Source of the DNA: CALCKU01 sp964607445
Lineage (GTDB): Bacteria; Pseudomonadota; Alphaproteobacteria; Caulobacterales; Maricaulaceae
Assembly: GCA_964607445.1 (NCBI GenBank)
Contig: CAZSKN010000010.1
Location: 1-64,000, forward strand
Reading direction: 5' to 3'
DNA: 64,000 nucleotides
Part shown: in pieces, positions 45,096 through 53,166 of the stretch
Position numbering within the stretch: position 1 is the first letter of the stretch
Layout of the letters: each line of letters opens with the position of its first letter
Position numbers and translations under genes: made by a program
Notes under the pieces: generated by a model
Told to the model about the DNA's origin: nothing
Databases searched by the model: none
The model's input: only the letters and a program-made list of their open reading frames with translations

Positions 45096-45923
45096 ATGTC
45101 TGAAAACAAAGCCCCGCCCCTGATATTTGACGATTCTATCCGTGCAATACGCCGCCGCCGCGCGCAAAACCGCACGGGGCATTTCTTTCTCAAGCGTTGC
45201 GCCCAAGACGCGGCAGATCGTTTACTCGATATAAACCGGAAATTTGAGCAGGGACTCATCATAGGACATAAAGGCTTCAAAGCGCATATGCTTGCGGCTC
45301 TACCTGCCGACAAACAGCCTAAATCTCTTCTGACACAGGCAGATATGGACGATATAGCCCCCCAAAGTCTTGATCTCGCACTCTCAATTTTGCACTTACA
45401 AAGCGAAAATGATCCCGTTGGCGTGTTGATGCAATTGCACCAAAAACTCAAACCCGACGGCTTTTTACTGGCCGCCATGTTTGGCGGCAATACGCTAACT
45501 GAATTGCGACAAGCATTTTACAGAATTGACCAAGAGCGGTTTAACGGGGTAACACCGCGTATATTTCCTTATGCAGATCATACCCAAGCCGCGCAATTAC
45601 TCACCCGTGCGGGATTGGCTTTACCTGTTGTCGATAAAGACAAATTCCAAATCCTTTATAAAAAATCTAGCACTTTGATATCTGATCTACGTGATCTGGG
45701 TGAAACCAATTGTCTAAGCGACCGTGACCCGCGTTATCTGGGACGGGACATTTATCAAAAATTGGAAACAGCTTATCCACGAGAAGACAAGACAGGCAAA
45801 TATCCGGCTCAATTTGAAATATTATGGTTGACAGGATGGGCGCCGCATAAAAGCCAACAGATCCCGTTAAAACCGGGCTCTGCTAAAATGCGACTGTCTG
45901 AAGCCCTTAAACAAAAGAGGTAA
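45096..45923 (+). CDS. SAM-dependent methyltransferase, NDUFAF5/BioC-like
   Basis: About 275 residues. APPLIFDDSIRAIRRRRAQN at the N-terminus and ILWLTGWAPHKSQQIPLKPG then SAKMRLSEALKQKR at the C-terminus match the alphaproteobacterial relatives of NDUFAF5, a complex I assembly factor. The SAM-binding glycine motif is unusually weak (LIIGHKGFKAHMLAAL), while DLALSILHLQSENDP is the expected middle strand. A divergent start overlaps the region of the comF N-terminus. A GTG at 45078 is an alternative start. Confidence 0.82.
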   Translation: MSENKAPPLIFDDSIRAIRRRRAQNRTGHFFLKRCAQDAADRLLDINRKFEQGLIIGHKGFKAHMLAALPADKQPKSLLTQADMDDIAPQSLDLALSILHLQSENDPVGVLMQLHQKLKPDGFLLAAMFGGNTLTELRQAFYRIDQERFNGVTPRIFPYADHTQAAQLLTRAGLALPVVDKDKFQILYKKSSTLISDLRDLGETNCLSDRDPRYLGRDIYQKLETAYPREDKTGKYPAQFEILWLTGWAPHKSQQIPLKPGSAKMRLSEALKQKR

Positions 45924-45964
45924 ACGAGACCCGTCCGGTCTTATTCTACAGACAATAGGCTTGT

Positions 45965-46138
45965 CTATACAGGTGCGTTATTTATCGCCGTGGCGGTCCG
46001 GTCAAAATGATCATTGAGGGCCTCGCCCACAGCGCCCGCCCCGGCAACAATGCTAATCCCGATAAGAGCCGCGATAAGCGCATATTCCATCGCTGTCGCG
46101 CCCTCTTCGTCCCGTATAAATCTAGATATTATATTCAT
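45965..46138 (-). CDS. Flp family type IVb pilin
   Basis: 57-residue minus-strand ORF, ATG at 46138, TAG at 45965. It reads MNIISRFIRDEEGATAMEYA and then LIAALIGISIVAGAGAVGEA. The prepilin-peptidase site G-ATAMEYALIAA, with Glu at +5 and Tyr beside it, is the Flp/Fap signature. Flp subunits polymerise into Tad pili for adhesion. It starts on the base next to the mutT stop and is probably read from the argJ-mutT transcript. No cpa/tad genes are in this window. Confidence 0.88.
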   Translation of the reverse strand: MNIISRFIRDEEGATAMEYALIAALIGISIVAGAGAVGEALNDHFDRTATAINNAPV

Positions 46139-46564
46139 TTAATCCTCAACTCTACGTCCAGAGTGTAAACGATCTCTTATCTCTTGAGCCAGCGGCACAT
46201 CTGCCGGCACTAAATCTAAACTTAGCAAACGATTGGGAAACACCCATTTTATCGCTTGCCCTTCTTGGGGTTGGACAAAGCCATCCCATTGTCTACAAAG
46301 ATAAAGCGGCATTAACAGGTTAAAATCATCATAGCTGTAAGAGGAAAATGCAAAGGCTTGTAAACATTGTTCACAAGGTTCTAAAGCTAATTCTTCTCGC
46401 AACTCACGAACAATGGCCTGTTCTGGACGCTCCCCTTTTTCAATTTTACCACCGGGAAACTCCCACTTCCCAGCAAACATTTTACCCGCCGGTCTTTGAC
46501 ACATCAGAATACGTCCATCTGTATCAATTAAGGCACACGCCCCGACCAGTAAAAGTTCTTTCAT
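46139..46564 (-). CDS. mutT: 8-oxo-dGTP diphosphatase (Nudix)
   Basis: 141 residues. The Nudix box is GGKIEKGERPEQAIVRELRE followed by ELAL, complete with the REL-REE core. It begins LLVGACALIDTDGRILMCQR and has GKWEFPGGK before the box, typical of MutT that sanitises oxidised dGTP. It follows argJ by 83 bases, a frequent alphaproteobacterial pairing. Confidence 0.93.
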   Translation of the reverse strand: MKELLLVGACALIDTDGRILMCQRPAGKMFAGKWEFPGGKIEKGERPEQAIVRELREELALEPCEQCLQAFAFSSYSYDDFNLLMPLYLCRQWDGFVQPQEGQAIKWVFPNRLLSLDLVPADVPLAQEIRDRLHSGRRVED

Positions 46565-46647
46565 AATATAAACTCTGTACCTTAATAAATTCTGAGGATT
46601 TAAGGTTAAAAAATAATTTCTAGCCAGGCAACGCGCTCACATTGAAC

Positions 46648-47883
46648 CTAACTGCGGTAATCTGCATTTATATCAATATATCCATGCGTAAAATCACATG
46701 TCCACACCGTTGCCCTACCGGACCCGATACCAAGATCAATATGAATATCGATTTCAGGATTCTTCATATAGCTGGCGCCGTCTTTTTCTGCATAGCTCTC
46801 TAAGCTTTGGCCATGTTTCGCGATTAAATGGGGCCCGAGACTGATTGTCAGACGATCACGCTGCGCAGGTTCACCAGCCTTACCCACGGCCATAACAATT
46901 CGCCCCCAATTGGCGTCTTCCCCCGCAATCGCGGTTTTTACCAAGGGGGAATTGGCCACAGATAAGCCTATACGCTTGGCGCTGATATCCGTAACCGCAC
47001 CGCTGACATTGATCGTGACAAATTTGCTGGCGCCCTCACCATCTTTAACCACTTGCAAAGCTAAATCCCGCATCACATGGTCAAGCGCGGTGCGAAATCC
47101 CGCCAATCGCGGGTCTTTCTTGTCGGTTATAGGCCGATGGGAGGCCTGACAAGACGCCAACAACATGACAGTGTCCGATGTCGAGCTATCACTATCAACA
47201 GTAATCGCATTAAAACTGGTTTCGGTTAAATCAGATAAAAGGCTTTGCAACACAGGCGCCGCTATATGCGCATCTGTTGCAATATACCCCAACATTGTCG
47301 CCATATCCGGGGCGATCATACCCGAGCCTTTGACGATACCGTTCAATTGGACAATTACCCCGTCGATTTCGGCACGCTGCGCACTGCCTTTTGGATATGT
47401 ATCGGTTGTCATAATCGCCCGCGCGGCCGCTTCCCAGCCATCCGGTGTAAGGGCTGTTTTCATCTCGGGAAACTGACGTGTTATCTTACTGGCATCTAAT
47501 GGCTCACCAATAACCCCGGTCGACGCTAAAAATACCGCTTCAGCCCGCCCGCCAAAAATATTGGCCGCAGATGTCGCCGTCTCGATAACGGCATCAGAGC
47601 TTTTCTGTCCGCCAAAAACATTGGCATTACCTGAATTTACAACAATCACGCGCGGAGATGTCCCGCCATGCTGTTTTAAGGCCGTACGTGACCATTCCAC
47701 AGGCGCGCCGGGACACAGGTTTTTTGTGAATACGCCGGCGACTTGCGTACCCGGAACCGCTCTTAGCACCCATAAATCTACGCGATTTTCATATTTCACA
47801 CCGGCTTTCGCCGTCGCAATTTCAAACCCATCAATTGGGGGTAAGCTTGGAAAACAGGCAGGTGCAAAGGGTGAAATTGTCAT
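46648..47883 (-). CDS. argJ: bifunctional ornithine acetyltransferase / N-acetylglutamate synthase
   Basis: 411 residues that recycle the acetyl group in arginine synthesis. The precursor is self-cleaved in KGSGMIAPDMATMLGYIATD between Ala and Thr to give two chains; the site is intact. FTKNLCPGAPVEWSR and VNSGNANVFGG at the N-terminus and ANWGRIVMAVGKAG at the C-terminus are typical. It shares arginine synthesis with argG at 14702. Confidence 0.97.
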   Translation of the reverse strand: MTISPFAPACFPSLPPIDGFEIATAKAGVKYENRVDLWVLRAVPGTQVAGVFTKNLCPGAPVEWSRTALKQHGGTSPRVIVVNSGNANVFGGQKSSDAVIETATSAANIFGGRAEAVFLASTGVIGEPLDASKITRQFPEMKTALTPDGWEAAARAIMTTDTYPKGSAQRAEIDGVIVQLNGIVKGSGMIAPDMATMLGYIATDAHIAAPVLQSLLSDLTETSFNAITVDSDSSTSDTVMLLASCQASHRPITDKKDPRLAGFRTALDHVMRDLALQVVKDGEGASKFVTINVSGAVTDISAKRIGLSVANSPLVKTAIAGEDANWGRIVMAVGKAGEPAQRDRLTISLGPHLIAKHGQSLESYAEKDGASYMKNPEIDIHIDLGIGSGRATVWTCDFTHGYIDINADYRS

Positions 47884-48069
47884 AATATTCTCAAAAGACG
47901 ATGGTTATATCCCGGGCTATAGCGGATATATATTACGAATATACCTATAAATAAAAGCAATGCAGAACCTTTGCATATAACACCGAAACAAAATCTCAGA
48001 ACCAAGACCCCGAAACATTATCCCTGAAACAAAATTCTTGAGCGATCTCTAAAACAGGCTCTGTACACG

Positions 48070-49152
48070 CTAGGGGGCTTCGACCGGACCCGGGTCTTTT
48101 TCTGTAATAGTCCGACCGGGCTTTGTCGTTTCGTCCCCCGCCTCAGTTTTCTGCGTCTCGGCACTCCGTGAACCGGCATTTGTAGTTTGAGACCGCTCGA
48201 CGGCTTGCCCGAACAATAGCTTGACGTCACCCTTGGCGCGCAACATTTGCAATAATTTCTGAATTTCATCATATGTCATGAAATTTAACATCTCGCTGCG
48301 CATGTCTTCAAAACTTTTAGGCTTGGGAGTACGGGTCTCTTGAACTTCCAATAAATGCCAGCCAAATTCTGTTTTAAACGGCGCTGATCGGGCCCCGACC
48401 GGCGTCGAAAACGCGACACGCGTAAAATCGGCATCCAGCATATCTTTGCGAAAAAACCCTAAATCACCACCATTTTCGCGACTGACACGGTCCAGCGAAA
48501 CTTCGCTGGCGATAATGGCAAAATCTTCATCTTTGGCCAGACGGTCCTGAACATGCTCAATGTCTGCCTTATCGGCCACTAATATATGCCGGACACGGCG
48601 TTCCTCACCCACTTCACGCAGGTCTGCTTGCTCATCATACATTCGCCGCACGGCCTGATCATTGACCTTGTTTTGCAAATGATTTTCTACCAGCATATTT
48701 CCCAATATACGTTCGCGGGCCACCGCTAATCTGCGACGGGTTTCATCTTGCTGGTCCAGGGCTTGGCGTAGGGCATCCAAGGCCAAAAGTCTTTGATCTA
48801 TAAGTTCGTCAAGGACACGTTGAAAAATCGGATTTTGCGGCGTGAGCGGCGACCCGATTTCTATCAAGCCTTGCGCAGCCGCTGTACGCTCTACATCCGA
48901 GAGATAAAGCTTCGTCCCGTCAATTTCGGCCACTTCCGTATCCCCTAACCGCACGACACCTTCGCCAAACGGTGTCGTATCATCCACCAATAATCTGTCC
49001 TGACAGGCGCCAATAGACAGACTCATCGCCCCGCAGAGCGTTATCATGATGATTTTGAGGGAGGTTCCGGAGTTTATCTTTTTTGGCACCGAGATTTCCA
49101 AACTCGCATTCAAACTCTCGAAAAGTTTAGATTTAGCCATAAAACTTTGCAT
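48070..49152 (-). CDS. parvulin-type peptidyl-prolyl isomerase, exported
   Basis: 360 residues. A hydrophobic segment ending SLSIGAC is a possible lipobox, so it may be a periplasmic lipoprotein. A helical SurA-like N-region (LTPQNPIFQRVLDELIDQRL) is followed by the PPIC domain: RRVRHILVADK, GGDLGFFRKDMLDADF and TEFGWHLLEVQE. It should help fold exported or outer-membrane proteins. AAAGGACG supports the ATG at 49152. The C-terminal ~45 residues are Thr/Glu/Lys-rich and disordered. It is divergent from secA, a common alphaproteobacterial arrangement. Confidence 0.9.
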   Translation of the reverse strand: MQSFMAKSKLFESLNASLEISVPKKINSGTSLKIIMITLCGAMSLSIGACQDRLLVDDTTPFGEGVVRLGDTEVAEIDGTKLYLSDVERTAAAQGLIEIGSPLTPQNPIFQRVLDELIDQRLLALDALRQALDQQDETRRRLAVARERILGNMLVENHLQNKVNDQAVRRMYDEQADLREVGEERRVRHILVADKADIEHVQDRLAKDEDFAIIASEVSLDRVSRENGGDLGFFRKDMLDADFTRVAFSTPVGARSAPFKTEFGWHLLEVQETRTPKPKSFEDMRSEMLNFMTYDEIQKLLQMLRAKGDVKLLFGQAVERSQTTNAGSRSAETQKTEAGDETTKPGRTITEKDPGPVEAP

Positions 49153-49305
49153 TCTAACGTCCTTTCTGCAGTTCTTTATAGAAACTGGCAGATTGTCTCT
49201 AGCCCATTCATTGACTTACGCGATGAGCGTCCCTAAGTCACCACAAAGAATGTTTTAGACATGCGTGCGACCTTGTCAGCGCGCACACTTTCCTTGGGAG
49301 CGATC

Positions 49306-51984
49306 ATGCTTGGGATTGCCAAAAAAGTCTTCGGTACGGAAAATGACCGGAAACTTAAAAAACTCCGACCGCTTATTGCCAAAATCAATGGGCTGGAAGC
49401 CGATATACAAAAGCTGACCGATGACGCTTTACGTGCGAAAACCGATGAATTTAAAGCCCGTTTTGAAAACGGCGAAACCTTGGATGATTTATTACCCGAA
49501 GCTTTCGCAGTTGTGCGCGAGGCCGCCCAACGCACTCTGGGACAACGTCATTACGACGTCCAGCTGATTGGCGGCATAACGCTGCACCGCGGAGAAATCG
49601 CGGAGATGCGTACAGGCGAAGGTAAAACGCTGGTGTCGACCCTTGCGGCCTATCTGAATGCCCTGCCCGGACGCGGCGTACATATTGTGACCGTAAATGA
49701 TTATTTGGCCCGACGGGACGCAGAATGGATGGGACAGGTCTATAGTTTTCTAGGCCTAACCACAGGCTGTATCAATAATCATGACCCCAGTAGTGGTGGG
49801 CGTCGCCTCGCTTATCATTGCGACATTACCTATGGAACCAATAATGAATACGGGTTTGATTATCTGCGCGATAATATGAAATATTCGCTCGATCAAATGG
49901 ATCAACGTGGACATGTCTATACTATTGTTGATGAAATCGACTCGATTTTAATTGACGAGGCCCGCACGCCATTAATTATTTCCGGCCCGACTGATGATAA
50001 ATCCGATTTCTACCGCACGATTAACGAAATCATTCCCCTGATAGACCCCGAAGGTTATGAGGTAGATGAGAAAACACAAAACGCCTCCTTTAATGATAAA
50101 GGCAATGAGCAGATCGAAAATATCTTACGCGAACGTGATATGCTCAAAGGTGAAGATCTTTACGACGTCGAAAATGTCTCGATAGTCCATCATATTAATC
50201 AAGCTTTGAAAGCCCATAAAACCCAAATCATTGACAAAAACTATATTGTCAAAGACGGACAAGTTATTTTGGTTGACGAATTTACAGGTCGTCTCATGGA
50301 TGGACGACGCTTATCTGAAGGCCTGCATCAGGCGATTGAAGCCAAAGAAGGCGTTGAGATACAATCTGAAAATGTCACATTGGCCTCTGTCACCCTGCAA
50401 AACTATTTCAGACTTTATGAAAAACTGTCCGGCATGACCGGAACCGCGGTCACTGAAGCCTCGGAATTTGCAGATATTTATAAATTAGAGGTTCTTGAAA
50501 TTCCAACCAATCGTCCGATCCAGCGTATTGATGACGAGGACGTCATTTACCGTACGGAACGCGAAAAATTTAACGCCATTGTCGGCGAGATTAATGAATG
50601 TAAATCAAAAGGCCAACCGATATTGGTCGGTACGGCCTCGATTGAAAAATCCGAGCTGCTTTCGCAGTTTTTAACCGACCGCAAGATCGAACATAAAGTC
50701 CTTAATGCCCGTTTCCATGAACAAGAAGCCTCTATTATCTCAAAGGCTGGTATTCCGGGCGCCGTGACGATTGCGACCAATATGGCGGGTCGCGGAACCG
50801 ATATTCAACTCGGCGGAAACTTGGAAATGCGCTTGGAAGAAGAAATTCCAGATACGGCCTCTGAGCGCGAACGCGAAACGGCAACAGATAAAATCACCCA
50901 TGAGATCGCCGCCCTTAAACAACAAGCCTTGAATGCAGGCGGGCTATATGTATTGGGAACAGAGCGACATGAAAGCCGCCGGATTGATAATCAATTGCGC
51001 GGGCGGACGGGTCGTCAAGGAGATCCGGGGCGGTCTAAATTCTATATTTCGACCGAGGATGACCTGATGCGGATATTTGGCGGTGATCGCCTGAAATCCA
51101 TGATGGGTAAAATGGGTTGGGAAGAAGGTGAAAGCCTGACAAATAAATTCATGACGAAGGCCGTTGAACGCGCACAAGTACGGGTAGAACAACGGAATTT
51201 CGACATTCGTAAAAACTTATTGAAATATGACGATGTCATGAATGATCAACGTAAAACTATTTTTGAACAACGTCTGGAATTTATGACAGATGATGATGTC
51301 TCAGATGTCATTGAAGATATGCGTCACCAAGTCTGCGAAGATATTATCGAGACCTATGTGCCGAAAAAGGCCTATGCCGAACAATGGGATATAGACGGTT
51401 TGTCTGAAAAGTCCCGCGCGGTTCTGGCCATGGATATTCCTTTTCAAGATTGGGCCAAGGAAGAAGGTATTGCCGATGAGGAGATGCTGACGCGCTTAAA
51501 AAACGCCACAGATCAAGCTTTTGTTCAACTCAGTGACGGCCTTGATGCAGAGGAATTATTAGGGGTCGAAAAACAAATCCTTCTACAAGTGATTGATACA
51601 AATTGGCGTGAGCATTTACAGCAACTCGATAGTTTGAAATCCGTTATTGGCATGCGCGCTTATGGGCAGCGTGATCCACTCAATGAATATAAATCCGAAG
51701 CCTTTACATTGTTTGACAAGCTCTTAACCAATCTCCGCGAAGGCGTCACCACGTCGATGACACGGCTTTTGATTAATGTGCAAATGCAACGCCAAGAAAA
51801 AAGCCCGGTTGCGCCCGCACCCAAAGCCCCACGCTCGCCCATGGATATGATAACCCAATCCGGACCGGCTGGCACGGCGCAAAATCTCGCATCAGATGAT
51901 GTCAAATTTGACAATGTGTCACGAAATGCCGCCTGTCCCTGTGGTTCAGGAAAAAAGTTCAAACATTGTCATGGGGCCTTATAG
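49306..51984 (+). CDS. secA: preprotein translocase ATPase SecA
   Basis: About 892 residues, motor of the Sec export channel. MLGIAKKVFGTENDRKLKKL is the N-terminus; Walker A is in RTGEGKTLVSTLAAYLNALP, the DEAD-like box in VDEIDSILIDEARTPLI, then NMAGRGTDIQLGG and RGRTGRQGDPG. The C-terminal zinc site CPCGSGKKFKHCHG is complete for SecB binding. The frame opens at 49261, but GGGAG before 49306 and the conserved N-terminus fix the start. Confidence 0.98.
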   Translation: MLGIAKKVFGTENDRKLKKLRPLIAKINGLEADIQKLTDDALRAKTDEFKARFENGETLDDLLPEAFAVVREAAQRTLGQRHYDVQLIGGITLHRGEIAEMRTGEGKTLVSTLAAYLNALPGRGVHIVTVNDYLARRDAEWMGQVYSFLGLTTGCINNHDPSSGGRRLAYHCDITYGTNNEYGFDYLRDNMKYSLDQMDQRGHVYTIVDEIDSILIDEARTPLIISGPTDDKSDFYRTINEIIPLIDPEGYEVDEKTQNASFNDKGNEQIENILRERDMLKGEDLYDVENVSIVHHINQALKAHKTQIIDKNYIVKDGQVILVDEFTGRLMDGRRLSEGLHQAIEAKEGVEIQSENVTLASVTLQNYFRLYEKLSGMTGTAVTEASEFADIYKLEVLEIPTNRPIQRIDDEDVIYRTEREKFNAIVGEINECKSKGQPILVGTASIEKSELLSQFLTDRKIEHKVLNARFHEQEASIISKAGIPGAVTIATNMAGRGTDIQLGGNLEMRLEEEIPDTASERERETATDKITHEIAALKQQALNAGGLYVLGTERHESRRIDNQLRGRTGRQGDPGRSKFYISTEDDLMRIFGGDRLKSMMGKMGWEEGESLTNKFMTKAVERAQVRVEQRNFDIRKNLLKYDDVMNDQRKTIFEQRLEFMTDDDVSDVIEDMRHQVCEDIIETYVPKKAYAEQWDIDGLSEKSRAVLAMDIPFQDWAKEEGIADEEMLTRLKNATDQAFVQLSDGLDAEELLGVEKQILLQVIDTNWREHLQQLDSLKSVIGMRAYGQRDPLNEYKSEAFTLFDKLLTNLREGVTTSMTRLLINVQMQRQEKSPVAPAPKAPRSPMDMITQSGPAGTAQNLASDDVKFDNVSRNAACPCGSGKKFKHCHGAL

Positions 51985-52058
51985 TCGCGGCGCGCGCGCA
52001 GCCTTATCAGCTTATGCTTCCTTAATCCTAGACGCCCCTATAAGCGGACAAACAAAAT

Positions 52059-53021
52059 CTATGTGAGTAGATTACGGCCAATATCAAGAAATTTTTCGCG
52101 CCGTTGTTTTATAAGCTCTTCGGGTTTTAACGCCCCAAGCCGGTCTAGTTCCTCAATGATTTCGGCGCCGACGCGCATCACCATATCCTGTGCGGCCCTA
52201 TGTGCGCCGCCCATAGGTTCTGTAATTATCCGGTCAATCACGCCGAGCTGTTTAAGGTCTTTAGCAGTGATTTTCATAGCTTTGGCCGCGTCTTTGGCCT
52301 TCTTGGAATCTCGCCATAGAATAGAGGCGCACCCTTCAGGTGAAATGACGGAATAAATAGAATGTTCCATCATCATGACCGTATCCGCCGTGGCAATCGC
52401 CACCGCCCCGCCGGACCCGCCTTCGCCTGTAATGATAGAAATAAACGGAACCCGTAAGGACAAGCCTTTGTCAATAGAGCGCGCAATGGCTTCGGCTTGG
52501 CCACGTTCCTCGGCACCACGGCCCGGAAACGCGCCGGCTGTATCGACAAAAGAAATCACAGGGAGTGAAAACCGCTCGGCCAAAGCCATCAGACGCACAG
52601 CTTTACGATAGCCTTCCGGTTGCGCCATGCCAAAATTATGCTTGACCCGGGATTGCGTATCTTTGCCCTTTTCATGCCCCATAATAACAACACTGCGACC
52701 CCGGATTTTACCTAACCCGCCTAATAAGGCCGTATCATCTCCAAATTTTCGATCCCCTGAAAGCGGCGTGAAATCGGAAATCAACCCCTCTTGATAATCT
52801 GAAAAATGCGGGCGGGCAGGATGGCGCGCGACTTCGGTTTTTTCCCACGGCCCAATTTTAGCATAAATCGATTCAAGTTGCGCGGCGGACTTAGCGCGTA
52901 ATTGCTTGACTTCGGCCTCAACATCGACATCCCCGCCAGATAATTTCATAAGATCATCGATCTTACTGTCCAATTCCGCCACAGGACGTTCAAAACTCAA
53001 ATATGTACGGGCCACGGCCAT
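52059..53021 (-). CDS. accA: acetyl-CoA carboxylase carboxyltransferase subunit alpha
   Basis: 320 residues. It begins YLSFERPVAELDSKIDDLM and has ARPHFSDYQEGLISDFTPL-like, GHEKGKDTQSRVKHNFGM, FVDTAGAFPGRGAEERGQAE and GEGGSGGAVAIATAD. It forms malonyl-CoA with AccD. It is convergent with secA and divergent from the M16 protease gene. Confidence 0.97.
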   Translation of the reverse strand: MAVARTYLSFERPVAELDSKIDDLMKLSGGDVDVEAEVKQLRAKSAAQLESIYAKIGPWEKTEVARHPARPHFSDYQEGLISDFTPLSGDRKFGDDTALLGGLGKIRGRSVVIMGHEKGKDTQSRVKHNFGMAQPEGYRKAVRLMALAERFSLPVISFVDTAGAFPGRGAEERGQAEAIARSIDKGLSLRVPFISIITGEGGSGGAVAIATADTVMMMEHSIYSVISPEGCASILWRDSKKAKDAAKAMKITAKDLKQLGVIDRIITEPMGGAHRAAQDMVMRVGAEIIEELDRLGALKPEELIKQRREKFLDIGRNLLT

Positions 53022-53166
53022 GATAACTCGCTCGTCATTAAACGAATTACAATAGCGTCCCGTGCTACAAGAACAACAAAATAATCACTGAAGAAATGCT
53101 TTTTACATTCCTCTATATCATGCCATAGAAGACGAGCTACTGGCTGACATTCGAAGAGGACGCTGC

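Noticed and set aside
45083..45490. 135-codon minus-strand ORF opposite the NDUFAF5-like methyltransferase
   Set aside because: Antisense shadow of a recognisable gene.
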